Positions 53,487-62,375 of a DNA stretch of 64,000 bases are shown piece by piece; position 1 is the stretch's first letter; the number at the start of each line of letters is the position of its first letter. The DNA is from Saprospiraceae bacterium. Its GTDB lineage: Bacteria; Bacteroidota; Bacteroidia; Chitinophagales; Saprospiraceae. Below the pieces are notes generated by a model. It saw only the letters and a program-made list of their open reading frames with translations. It was not told where the DNA came from and ran no database searches. Made by a program: the position numbers and the translations under genes. The DNA lies in contig JADJWV010000003.1 in NCBI GenBank assembly GCA_016716185.1, positions 186,001 through 250,000 of the forward strand. The letters are read 5' to 3'.

Positions 53487-56419
53487 TCCTCGTCTTTTAT
53501 TTGAATTCGAACAATCGTACCCTGTGGAATGCGAGATAGAATTTCAATTTCTATGTGGTATCCCAACTCATTGAGCAATTGAATGCGTTCCTTAATAATT
53601 TTAGACCCGAGAGACTCATGTGTTAAAAAGGCATCTTTCCGTAACTCCTGAGCCCTTTTTATGCCAACTCCATCATCTTCAATTTCACAACATAATGAGC
53701 CATTGATCAAACTGAATTTGACCCATAAATTTCCTTTTATTTTCTGTAATAACAAACCATGTTTGATAGCATTTTCTACAAAGGGTTGCAATAGCATGGG
53801 GGGCAATGAATGATTCTCGGGATTTAAGTCCGGAGCAATTACCAAATGATAGTCAAAATGTGATTCATTCTTGGAATGTTCAAACTCAATAAAGGATCGG
53901 AGTAATTCTATTTCCGTACTCAGTAAAATTTCATATTCAGCATTTCCCGCTTTTAAGGTGTTGCCTTTGTAGGATGCACTTAAAAAATTTCTTAAAAGTT
54001 TTGATAGGGAAACGATGCTCCGACTGGCCTCTTCTTTCTTTTCAAAAAGCACCTTGTGCTGAATGCTTGCAAGGACATTAAAGATGAAATGTGGATTTAA
54101 CTGAGCCAACAGTAGCTGTGAACGCAGGTATTTGGCTTCTTCCAATTGGCCTTCATAACGCTTTCTTTCCAATCGTTGTCTTATAAAATAAACAGAACTC
54201 ATGACGAGAAGTAATGCAGTCATACCAATAGTAATGGGTGGAAACCAGGCAGCTCGATAAAAAGGTAACCGGATCGCGAAGTCCAGTCGATCCATCTGGC
54301 TCTTTTCAGGAGGTTTGTCTGTTGGTCCGGCTCTCACTTCGAAGCGGTAATTTCCGGAAGGTAAATTTTTCAAAATAACCTGGCTTTCCGGTTGCCAAAA
54401 GGACCATTCGCCTCCATTGATTCTATATTGATATTTTGTCACCAACGGGCGGGTGAAGCCAATCCCATCAAATCGGATGACGACATTTGACTCCCCATTT
54501 TTAATTTGAACCAATTTTGGGTGATGGTCAAAAGGAAGTCGCTGTTCATTGATGTGTGTGATAAATGCGGATATTTGCTGATCTCTTGTAATTAATTTCG
54601 AGGGCTCCAAGCGATCCAATGTGGTAGCCGAGCAAATCCAGATATAACCTTTCGAATCTTTATACAAGCCGGTAAACCCGGGATCTATGCCCAGATATCC
54701 ATTCGATGCATTAAATAACAGAAATTCAACTTTGCCCGATTCTAAATAATGATCTGTTTCTAAAACATATAGTCCATCTTTTGTGGAGATTAAAAGCCTG
54801 CCATCATCCAAATCAATGATGGCCTTTACCATGCTTTGCAATACTTCACTTCTTATTTGAATAATGGAATCTTTAGCATAATCATAAAGCATTAATCCTC
54901 TGTCACCGCCTAACCAGAAATGGCCTTTTGCATCTAAATAGCTACAATAAACTCCCTGGCAGGGAAGTCTTCCGTTTTCAAAAGTATAATTTGTTATTGC
55001 CTGGGACTCCACATCGAGCTTGCTGACACCCGTGTAGCTACCCAGCCAAAAATATCCGTCTTTGTCTTGTGAGATATTCTGGATGTAATGATTTTTATGG
55101 ATGCCTTCTTTTATGCCAAAATACTTTAAACTGTCAGGATGTTTTAGAAAAACAACGCCTTCCAATGCTCCAAACACAATTTGATCACCCCTTACATCAT
55201 AGTAGAGTGAAAATACGGTTTTATTATTCCAAAGCATTCGCATCCGGTTTCCCTCTCTTATTTCCAGGCCCTGGTCTGTACCAAAATACAATCGTCCATT
55301 CTTGTCTTTAGCCGAAGCAGAAAAGTAATGATAGGAGGGTCCCAACTGATTTTGTTTAAGCTCATTCGATTTGGCATCTAAAGTAAAAAGACCTGTTCCA
55401 TAAGTGCCGAACCAAATTTGGTGGTTTTGATCTTCCAGCACGGTCCATACATTCGACAATTCTCCTATGGGGAAAGAATAAAATGCCCGGCTAAAAGTAT
55501 GCCCGAGACCATTTTCTGAACCGATCCAAAATTGATGGTATTCATCCTTTGTCACATCATTTGTTACAGGAAATTCATGCGTGAAAACGATTCTTTGCCC
55601 GCCAAGGTCAGGAAGATCCAACTTATTTCTAGTCGAATTCCATATTTTGTTTTTCTTCAAGTCTTGAATTTCAGGTTTTAATTCATGCAAATTGAGGGCT
55701 GCTACAGGACTGATTTGGTTTCCATCTATATAAGACAAAACCCTTTTTTGAATTCCTTGAAAAGAGTCTTTCATAACAAATGGTGTTCCTTCTAAGTCTC
55801 CCATACTGGGATACAAAAAATATCCACCATTGGAAAGAGCACAAATTGTATCATCCTCAATATAAAAAATGTTTCCCTCTGCTAGCAAATATCCTGTGTT
55901 CTTCAATTTGTCGAATTGGTATCGAAGGCTCCCTTTTTTTTCAACGATTGTTTTATATTTTCCATCTCTCAATACATAAAGTGCTGAATGGGCATACCTT
56001 TCACAAATCCAAATCGAATTGTCCTGATCAACTGCTAAATCAAATACCACACTTGTATAGGGTTTTGGAAAGGAATTAAATGCAGCTCCGTCGAAAAGGC
56101 ATATTCCATTGTAGGTTAAAATGACGAGATTACCCTCTGTATCCTCATCAATTCCATGAATGCGATTGTGTAACAAACCATCAGCCTCTGTATAAGAAGA
56201 AAATTTCTCACCATCGAATTTATTCAAACCATTTCGCGTGCCAATCCATAAGTATCCACGACGGTCAATATGCAAAGCAGAAATTTTCATTTGAGAAAGT
56301 CCATCTCGCATGGTAAATAATCGATATGAAGGAGGCTGGGCGAACAACCAACTACAATAAAATATAAGTAGTATGGAAGTAATGGTCTTCAATGGATAAA
56401 ATTGCAATGAAAAATTCAA
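53483..56419 (-). CDS. Two-component sensor with reg_prop propellers and LytS-type kinase
   Basis: The 978-residue protein has a signal peptide/anchor (about 5-27) and a periplasmic sensor of two beta propellers built of reg_prop repeats (about 30-620; GLSQMKISALHIDRRGYLWIGT, QIWFGTYGTGLF, GYFWLGSYTGVS, GYIWICSATTLDRL). A Y_Y_Y domain follows (about 640-705), then one transmembrane segment (about 715-740) and a His_kinase domain with NPHFIFNVLASIQHK (phospho-acceptor His). The ATP-binding HATPase has ENAIKHG and DDGVGI. This architecture resembles Bacteroidota nutrient sensors, but with a separate LytTR regulator instead of a hybrid AraC output. The signal sensed is unknown. Confidence 0.93.
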   Translation of the reverse strand: MNFSLQFYPLKTITSILLIFYCSWLFAQPPSYRLFTMRDGLSQMKISALHIDRRGYLWIGTRNGLNKFDGEKFSSYTEADGLLHNRIHGIDEDTEGNLVILTYNGICLFDGAAFNSFPKPYTSVVFDLAVDQDNSIWICERYAHSALYVLRDGKYKTIVEKKGSLRYQFDKLKNTGYLLAEGNIFYIEDDTICALSNGGYFLYPSMGDLEGTPFVMKDSFQGIQKRVLSYIDGNQISPVAALNLHELKPEIQDLKKNKIWNSTRNKLDLPDLGGQRIVFTHEFPVTNDVTKDEYHQFWIGSENGLGHTFSRAFYSFPIGELSNVWTVLEDQNHQIWFGTYGTGLFTLDAKSNELKQNQLGPSYHYFSASAKDKNGRLYFGTDQGLEIREGNRMRMLWNNKTVFSLYYDVRGDQIVFGALEGVVFLKHPDSLKYFGIKEGIHKNHYIQNISQDKDGYFWLGSYTGVSKLDVESQAITNYTFENGRLPCQGVYCSYLDAKGHFWLGGDRGLMLYDYAKDSIIQIRSEVLQSMVKAIIDLDDGRLLISTKDGLYVLETDHYLESGKVEFLLFNASNGYLGIDPGFTGLYKDSKGYIWICSATTLDRLEPSKLITRDQQISAFITHINEQRLPFDHHPKLVQIKNGESNVVIRFDGIGFTRPLVTKYQYRINGGEWSFWQPESQVILKNLPSGNYRFEVRAGPTDKPPEKSQMDRLDFAIRLPFYRAAWFPPITIGMTALLLVMSSVYFIRQRLERKRYEGQLEEAKYLRSQLLLAQLNPHFIFNVLASIQHKVLFEKKEEASRSIVSLSKLLRNFLSASYKGNTLKAGNAEYEILLSTEIELLRSFIEFEHSKNESHFDYHLVIAPDLNPENHSLPPMLLQPFVENAIKHGLLLQKIKGNLWVKFSLINGSLCCEIEDDGVGIKRAQELRKDAFLTHESLGSKIIKERIQLLNELGYHIEIEILSRIPQGTIVRIQIKDEE

Positions 56420-56827
56420 TCAGCAATCAATCTGCTTAGTACAAATATATTGAACTTTAAATCTAAAAGAGAAATTAATAAATAGCTATCCGCAATGAAA
56501 CTAAATTATAAACCTTGAACAACCACTATTTTACCTAAACGATATAAGCAAATTTATTTATTAAATTATTGCGTTATGCTGACTTCCTGACTAACAGACT
56601 TCCAACCTACATGCCTCAAAGTTTAAAAGCCTGCATACCTGCAAGCCTCCAATTCAGTCATTCCGATATTATTAAAAAGGCCTTTCAACAGCGAGCTAGT
56701 CAGGAACAATTTTATCGAAAGTCAAAAAGTCGAAATGCCTCCATTCTCTATCATCCATTAACTTTGCGACTTGCTCCATTCGCCTTCCTCGATGCGACTT
56801 GCTCCATAATCCATAATCTATTTTCCA
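56420..56827 (-). repeat. Gap with gcaggcttgcagg / gcgacttgctcc low-complexity tracts
   Basis: Bases 56575-56660 carry cctacatgcc / cctgcatacctgcaag words, bases 56715-56740 agtcgaaatgcc, and bases 56765-56815 two gcgacttgctcc units. Read on the minus strand, as the continuation of the gene ending at 56828, the first tract is aggcatgtagg, as behind the FG-GAP protein gene. Bases 56420-56570, upstream of the sensor kinase start, are AT-rich without features. Confidence 0.6.
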
Positions 56828-57793
56828 TCATTCTCCTCCCTTCAACTCCCACTCCGCCGTATTTTTCGCTTCCACCATCAACTCGTAAAACCGCGCCATC
56901 GCCAGACTGGCGCCTTGTTCGTAATCATACCAGGATTTGTAACTCCCATCTTCGTATTCGATCAGCATCGTTACGGTTTTATCAGCACTGTCATCTCCAA
57001 ATTTTTCGAGTTGCTTATTTATTTTTAAATAGTTGGCAAGCGCAAACAGACGGTCGATCAGATCGGGTTCGCAAACTGCAGTGTACATTCCCGTTTCTTC
57101 AGTAGTGTTATTGATGTTGTGGAGGATCATTTGTCCGTCATTGCTAAGTTTCACACGGAAATCAGGGCAGCCTCCAAACTGACAAAATATATGGATTTGA
57201 AGAAATTTAATCGGTTTTACTTCCGGCTTCGCATTATACTCTACGATGTGTCCGAATTCGTATATCAGGGTGTCCTTTTTCATCAAACCCATCTTATAAT
57301 AATCTTTGTATGTCTTTGGTAAACGCACTTCCAGGCCATCCTTAACTACCGTAGTTGTAGAAGTTTTGAATTGCTTGAAAACGATGTACAACTGCTTACG
57401 CGTCTCTTCAATAAATGGGATCACCAGGTCTCCTCTTTTTTTAGAGGGATACAATTGCAGATATTCCCAACCGGGCTCTTCGTCGAGTTCATCTTTTCCA
57501 AAAATGAGGTAGTGAACCTGATCTTTTCTTTGTTTTCCTGTTACAAACAAATCTGAAATTTTGTCTTTGTTAAAATCTCCAACATACCAGGGCGAGTATT
57601 CCAGAGAATCCAGGTACCATTGATTTTCCTCGTGAGGACAGTCAATTCCTAAACTAAAATTTTTAAGACCGTCGAAATTTTCTTTGATAAAAATACTGAC
57701 TTCTTTGTCCAGGGTAAAATCATCAAAATTCTGCGCATTCAGGCCTGGAGCAGAAATTATCAATACAAAACTTATATGCAGCCACTTTTTCAT
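56828..57793 (-). CDS. Hypothetical secreted protein
   Basis: The 321-residue protein has a signal peptide (MKKWLHISFVLIISAPGLNAQ). No family is recognised. One part reads YVGDFNKDKISDLFVTGKQRKDQ, a lone FG-GAP-like calcium loop. Near the C-terminus FGDDSADKTVTMLIEYEDGSYKSWYDYEQGAS resembles domains of unknown function found in Bacteroidota proteins that precede a short helical tail. It starts 4 bases after the dnaE stop, so it is probably on the dnaE transcript. Confidence 0.65.
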   Translation of the reverse strand: MKKWLHISFVLIISAPGLNAQNFDDFTLDKEVSIFIKENFDGLKNFSLGIDCPHEENQWYLDSLEYSPWYVGDFNKDKISDLFVTGKQRKDQVHYLIFGKDELDEEPGWEYLQLYPSKKRGDLVIPFIEETRKQLYIVFKQFKTSTTTVVKDGLEVRLPKTYKDYYKMGLMKKDTLIYEFGHIVEYNAKPEVKPIKFLQIHIFCQFGGCPDFRVKLSNDGQMILHNINNTTEETGMYTAVCEPDLIDRLFALANYLKINKQLEKFGDDSADKTVTMLIEYEDGSYKSWYDYEQGASLAMARFYELMVEAKNTAEWELKGGE

Positions 57794-57797
57794 TTGA

Positions 57798-60700
57798 TCA
57801 ATTCAATTTGTAACTGAGACCCATTGTTTCTAATCCGGACAGCAAATCACTGCTGATGAGTACTTTTTTTGGAGAGATCAGTGAGAGTTGGATTTTGTTA
57901 TCTGCATCTAATACTTGTATGTTCACAGGTATATTTCCCTTATGCGACTTTAGGATTTTTTCCAAAGAGTCTCCCGAATCATTATTAATGGCTTCCAGCT
58001 TTACAAAAAGCTGTATGGATTTTTTATACAGCGCTTGCAAAGCTTCGGAAAGAATAATGAGGTGGTTGACTTGAAATTCCCACTCGTCATTTTTATCCTG
58101 GCGAAATCTACTTTTCCCATAAGTTCCGTCGACCATGATAGCTTGTCCGTTATTGAGGAATGGTTTGTATTGCAAATACTTTTCTTTAAATAAAGTAATT
58201 TGAATGCTGCCGTAATAATCCTGGATTTTAACCACTCCAAAACCTTCTCCGCGTTTGTTGGTACGGTGTTGCGCATCGGCAATGATCCCGCAAATGCGGT
58301 GACGATAACCTTCTCTGTTGTCTTCTTTAAAAGTTTCCAGCTGATCCAGCGTAATGGTAGCCGCATGTTGAATTTCGAGTTTGTAATCGTCTAACGGGTG
58401 GGCACTCAGATAAATGCCCGCGATCTCAATTTCTCGTTCCAGTTTTTCGAGATTGGTCCATGGAAGACATTCAGGAGCTTTCGGAATGGGTATATCTTCA
58501 TTAAAACTTTCGCCGAATAAAGATGCCTGCATGCGGTCCTTGCTGGCCTGATATTGGTTACCCCAACGGATCATGAATTCGATGAAACTGGGATATTTAT
58601 CATAGGGTGCAAAATATTGGGCGCGATGCATGTTTGGAAAACAATCGAAAGCACCGCCATATACACAACTTTCAATCACTTTTTTATTGAAAACTTTTGA
58701 ATTTAATCTTTTGATCAGATCGGCAAAATCCTTAAACGGGCCATTGGCAGTCCGCTCTTTGAGGATCTCTTCCACAGGTCCTTCCCCGATTCCTTTGAGT
58801 GCTGAAAGACCGAATCGGATCTGACTTTTTTCATTGACTGTAAAATCAATTTCTGATTCGTTGATATCAGGTCCTAAAACATTGAGCTTCATGCGCTGAC
58901 ATTCTCTCAGATAGATGCTAAGATCCGATACATTGTTTTTGTTGGCTGTCAAAACCGCAGCCATAAATTCTTCCGGATAATGCGTTTTCAAATAGGCAGT
59001 TTGAAAAGCCAGTACGGAATATGCTGCAGAATGTGAACGGTTGAATCCATACATTGCGAATTTCATCATCACGTCAAAAATTTCCTGCGCCTTTTTGGGT
59101 TCCACACCCTTTTTCTCGCAACGCTCAACAAAGATTTTACTTTGTTTTTCCATTTCATCTACCTGCTTCTTCCCCATGGCCCTCCTCAACACATCGGCTT
59201 CTCCAAGCGAATAATCTGCCATTATTTGGGCGGTCTGCATGATCTGTTCCTGATAAACCATGATCCCATAGGTTGGGCGTAAGATTTCTTCCAGCCAGGG
59301 ATGCGGATACTCAATGTAAACCCTTTGATGTTTGCGCGCAATAAATTCATCTATGTATGCCATAGGTCCCGGGCGGAAAAGTGCATTCATCGCAATGACG
59401 TCCTCAATACCGCTAGGCTTTAGATTTTTTAAATGACCGCGCATGCCTTCGCTTTCAAATTGAAACAAGCCGATGGTGTGTCCGCTTTGAAACAACTCGA
59501 GTGTTTGAGGATCGTCGAAGGATATTTTATGGAGATCGACGCGTGCTTCGGGTCCGTATTTGCGTTCGATATTAGTTTGCGTATCGTTGATGATGGATAA
59601 AGTATTCAATCCAAGAAAATCCATCTTGAGCAATCCCGTTTTTTCGATGACGCCACCTTCCACCTGAGTCACCAGCAGGTCGGTGTCCTTTGCCGTGCAT
59701 ACGGGAATGAATTTCGTGATTTCATCCGGTGCGATGATGATGCCGGCTGCGTGCACACCCGTGTTGCGTACCGATCCTTCGAGTTTCATGGCCATTTCCA
59801 AAACTTCGGATTCGAGGCCCGTTTGCTTTCGGATCTGGCGAAGATCTTCAATGCGTTTTTTCTCATCGGGTTGAAACTCCTCACTCAGATTCGTAGTTTC
59901 ATCCATGATGTATCGGAGAGAAATACCCGGACGGGTTGGAACCAATTTTGCAAGCCGGTCTGCAGAGGCCAAATCAAGTTGTTTGACGCGTGCCACATCG
60001 CGAATGGATGATTTGGCCGCCATGGTACCAAATGTTACAATTTGTGCAACCTGGTTGCGACCATATTGTTCGACGACGTAATCGATGACTTTCTGTCTGC
60101 CTCTGTCGTCAAAATCAATATCGATATCGGGTAAACTTATCCGCTCGGGATTGAGAAATCTTTCAAATAGCAGGTTGTATTTTATCGGATCGATATCCGT
60201 AATCGTCAGGCAATACGCAACAACTGAACCTGCAGCTGAACCCCGACCTGGTCCAACACTTACTCCCATTTCCCGGGCTTTCCGAATAAAGTCTTGCACA
60301 ATGAGAAAATATCCTCCGAAATTCATTTTTTCGATAACGGATAATTCAAATTCAATTCTCGATTTCAGCTGCGCATCGATGTGTTTATATCGATTTAATG
60401 CTCCTTCGTAAACCAAATGTTCGAGATAAGCATTCTGAGTAGGGAAATTTTCAGGAACCGGAAAATTCGGTAATAAAACATTCCGTTCGAGATTCGGTGT
60501 AAAGCATTTATCGGCAACCTCCTGTGTGCGATCCACCGCCTCCGGAAGGTCGCTGAAGGTATTCAGCATTTCCTGCTGCGTTTTGAAATAAAAATCGGAA
60601 CTCGGAAATTGAAATCGGTCTGTTTCTTCAACGCTCGAATTGGTATTCACACACAGAAGAACATCATGTGGTTTGTAATCCTCCTCTTCCAGATAGTGTA

Positions 60701-61352
60701 CATCATTGGTGGCTATTACCTTGAGTTCATATTTTTTTGCAAAACCCAAAAGAACCTGATTGATTTTCTCCTGACTGACACCCGACCCGTCAATATCGTC
60801 ACAGCCCCGGTGACGCTGGAGTTCGATGTAAAAATCATCTCCAAAAACATCCAACCACCATTTGAGTTTTTTCTCAGCTTCTTCGATCCGACCTTTTACG
60901 ATCGTTTGAGGAATTTCAGCACCCACGCAGCAACTGGTCGCAATGATACCTTCGTGGTATTGAAGTAAAAGTTCCTTGTCTATACGCGGAAATTTTCCAT
61001 ACAGCCCATCGATATAACCAAGTGAACAAAGTTTCGAAAGGTTTTCGTATCCGGTTTGATTTTTCGCCAGCAACAACTGGTGCAGACGCTCGTCTTTCTC
61101 TCCGGCAGATTTCATGAATGATTTTTTATGCCGGTCGGGTACCAGATAGAATTCGCAACCCAGGATTGGTTTGAGCTTATGGGCTTTAGCCTCTTTAACA
61201 AAAGAAAAGCATCCAAACATATTGCCATGATCGGTCAGGGCAACCGCATTTTGCCCGTCCGCTGCAGCTTTTTTCATCAATGCAGCAATGTCTGTGGCGC
61301 CATCCAATAAGGAAAACTGTGTGTGGCAATGCAAGTGTACGAACTGAGGCAT
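57798..61352 (-). CDS. dnaE: DNA polymerase III alpha subunit
   Basis: DnaE is the replicative polymerase. The protein of about 1184 residues begins MPQFVHLHCHTQFSLLDG, the PHP domain (about 1-280), with its metal histidines. The polymerase domain carries GPGRGSAAGSVVAY, the catalytic PDIDIDFDD block and FRPGPMAYIDEF. YGIMVYQEQIMQTAQ and KKAQEIFDVMMKFAMYGFNRSH follow, with a C-terminal helix-hairpin-helix and OB-fold region to the end. A TTG at 61376 is in frame but is the end of the -7 box at 61374-61381, so ATG at 61352 is chosen. It is followed within 4 bases by a hypothetical secreted protein gene. Confidence 0.97.
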   Translation of the reverse strand: MPQFVHLHCHTQFSLLDGATDIAALMKKAAADGQNAVALTDHGNMFGCFSFVKEAKAHKLKPILGCEFYLVPDRHKKSFMKSAGEKDERLHQLLLAKNQTGYENLSKLCSLGYIDGLYGKFPRIDKELLLQYHEGIIATSCCVGAEIPQTIVKGRIEEAEKKLKWWLDVFGDDFYIELQRHRGCDDIDGSGVSQEKINQVLLGFAKKYELKVIATNDVHYLEEEDYKPHDVLLCVNTNSSVEETDRFQFPSSDFYFKTQQEMLNTFSDLPEAVDRTQEVADKCFTPNLERNVLLPNFPVPENFPTQNAYLEHLVYEGALNRYKHIDAQLKSRIEFELSVIEKMNFGGYFLIVQDFIRKAREMGVSVGPGRGSAAGSVVAYCLTITDIDPIKYNLLFERFLNPERISLPDIDIDFDDRGRQKVIDYVVEQYGRNQVAQIVTFGTMAAKSSIRDVARVKQLDLASADRLAKLVPTRPGISLRYIMDETTNLSEEFQPDEKKRIEDLRQIRKQTGLESEVLEMAMKLEGSVRNTGVHAAGIIIAPDEITKFIPVCTAKDTDLLVTQVEGGVIEKTGLLKMDFLGLNTLSIINDTQTNIERKYGPEARVDLHKISFDDPQTLELFQSGHTIGLFQFESEGMRGHLKNLKPSGIEDVIAMNALFRPGPMAYIDEFIARKHQRVYIEYPHPWLEEILRPTYGIMVYQEQIMQTAQIMADYSLGEADVLRRAMGKKQVDEMEKQSKIFVERCEKKGVEPKKAQEIFDVMMKFAMYGFNRSHSAAYSVLAFQTAYLKTHYPEEFMAAVLTANKNNVSDLSIYLRECQRMKLNVLGPDINESEIDFTVNEKSQIRFGLSALKGIGEGPVEEILKERTANGPFKDFADLIKRLNSKVFNKKVIESCVYGGAFDCFPNMHRAQYFAPYDKYPSFIEFMIRWGNQYQASKDRMQASLFGESFNEDIPIPKAPECLPWTNLEKLEREIEIAGIYLSAHPLDDYKLEIQHAATITLDQLETFKEDNREGYRHRICGIIADAQHRTNKRGEGFGVVKIQDYYGSIQITLFKEKYLQYKPFLNNGQAIMVDGTYGKSRFRQDKNDEWEFQVNHLIILSEALQALYKKSIQLFVKLEAINNDSGDSLEKILKSHKGNIPVNIQVLDADNKIQLSLISPKKVLISSDLLSGLETMGLSYKLN

Positions 61353-61373
61353 GGTCTGTTTAAGGTGAGGTGG

Positions 61374-61381
61374 CAAAGATA
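61374..61381 (-). promoter_or_regulatory. -7 box of dnaE
   Basis: On the minus strand TATCTTTG lies 21 bases before the ATG at 61352. Its last three bases form an in-frame TTG that can be miscalled as the start. Confidence 0.5.
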
Positions 61382-61502
61382 CAGAATTTCAGGGCTGCAG
61401 ACGAACGAAAAAAAGCAGCTTTTTGGGTGTAAAAACAGCGAAAAGTGCCAGGTGTACAAAAAAGCCAGGTCCTGATTTTTATGCATTCAAAAAAATTTGT
61501 AA

Positions 61503-61510
61503 TATCTTTG
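61503..61510 (+). promoter_or_regulatory. -7 box of the gene at 61532
   Basis: TATCTTTG ends 21 bases before the ATG at 61532, diverging from dnaE. A longer reading frame from 61445 runs through it and is therefore unlikely. Confidence 0.5.
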
Positions 61511-61531
61511 GATGCAGCTAATAGTTTCACT

Positions 61532-62155
61532 ATGAAAAATGCAATGATCCTATTCGTTTTGTGCGCGTGTAGTATTCAAAATTATGCACAGGATCCCTTT
61601 CCAACATTTGTTGCAGAAGCACAGGAATATTACAAACAGAAAAATTACAAACAAGCACAAATGAGTCTGCAGGACGCCATGAATGAATTGAACCGGCTGA
61701 TGGGAGAACAACTAGGTAACTTATTGCCCGATGAAATCAATGGATTAAAAGCCGTTCAGGCTGCGTTTAACAATGCAGGATTTGCAGGTGGCGGACTCGC
61801 CCTGACCCGGGAATATAAAAATCCCTCCAAACCCGAAAACGATGCCGACATCCAGATCATGGCGAATTCTCCGCTCATGGCAGCAATGCAACAATACATG
61901 AACAATCCGGCTATTTTAGGCCCCGGAGCGAAAAGCATCAGAGTAGCAAATCTCCGTGGAGTGCTTAAAACCGAAACAATCGATTTTTATGGCGACAACG
62001 ATCAGCAACTTAAAATCCGTGGCACCCAGATTCAAATTCCAGTAGGCCAAACGTTGATTATGTTTAACCTCAGAGGTTTTGCATCCGAACAGGATGAACT
62101 GGCCTTCGCTTCTAAAATTGATTTTCAGAAAATTAAAATGGCGGCTGGGGAATAA
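61532..62155 (+). CDS. Hypothetical secreted protein
   Basis: This protein of about 207 residues begins MKNAMILFVLCACSIQNYAQ, a signal peptide. The mature part starts with a helical region with EAQEYYKQKNYKQAQMSLQDAMNEL, resembling a single TPR. It continues with a Gly-Ala-rich GFAGGGLALTREY and a beta region (VANLRGVLKTETIDFYGD, LIMFNLRGF). I do not recognise the family. The frame opens earlier, at 61445, but the added 29 residues cover the promoter. Confidence 0.7.
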   Translation: MKNAMILFVLCACSIQNYAQDPFPTFVAEAQEYYKQKNYKQAQMSLQDAMNELNRLMGEQLGNLLPDEINGLKAVQAAFNNAGFAGGGLALTREYKNPSKPENDADIQIMANSPLMAAMQQYMNNPAILGPGAKSIRVANLRGVLKTETIDFYGDNDQQLKIRGTQIQIPVGQTLIMFNLRGFASEQDELAFASKIDFQKIKMAAGE

Positions 62156-62375
62156 TATAAGTGCTAATTTTTTGATTTTTCATCACCATCTATTATTAAA
62201 TCGCAATATTGTAAGTTATGTTATTACTTACAAATGGAACACTTTTGTTTTATAAAAAATACATATCCTTCACGCAAACACCTCATAAATTCAGTATTCT
62301 AAAGTTACTCGATTCTCCATCGCTTTCAACCAAACAGCATAGTTTCTGTTTTAAATGTTTTAATTTTAAGCAGGA

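Noticed and set aside
56569..57105. 178-codon plus-strand frame
   Set aside because: Its first part is a translation of low-complexity words and its second part is antisense to the hypothetical secreted protein gene at 56828; composition is not protein-like.
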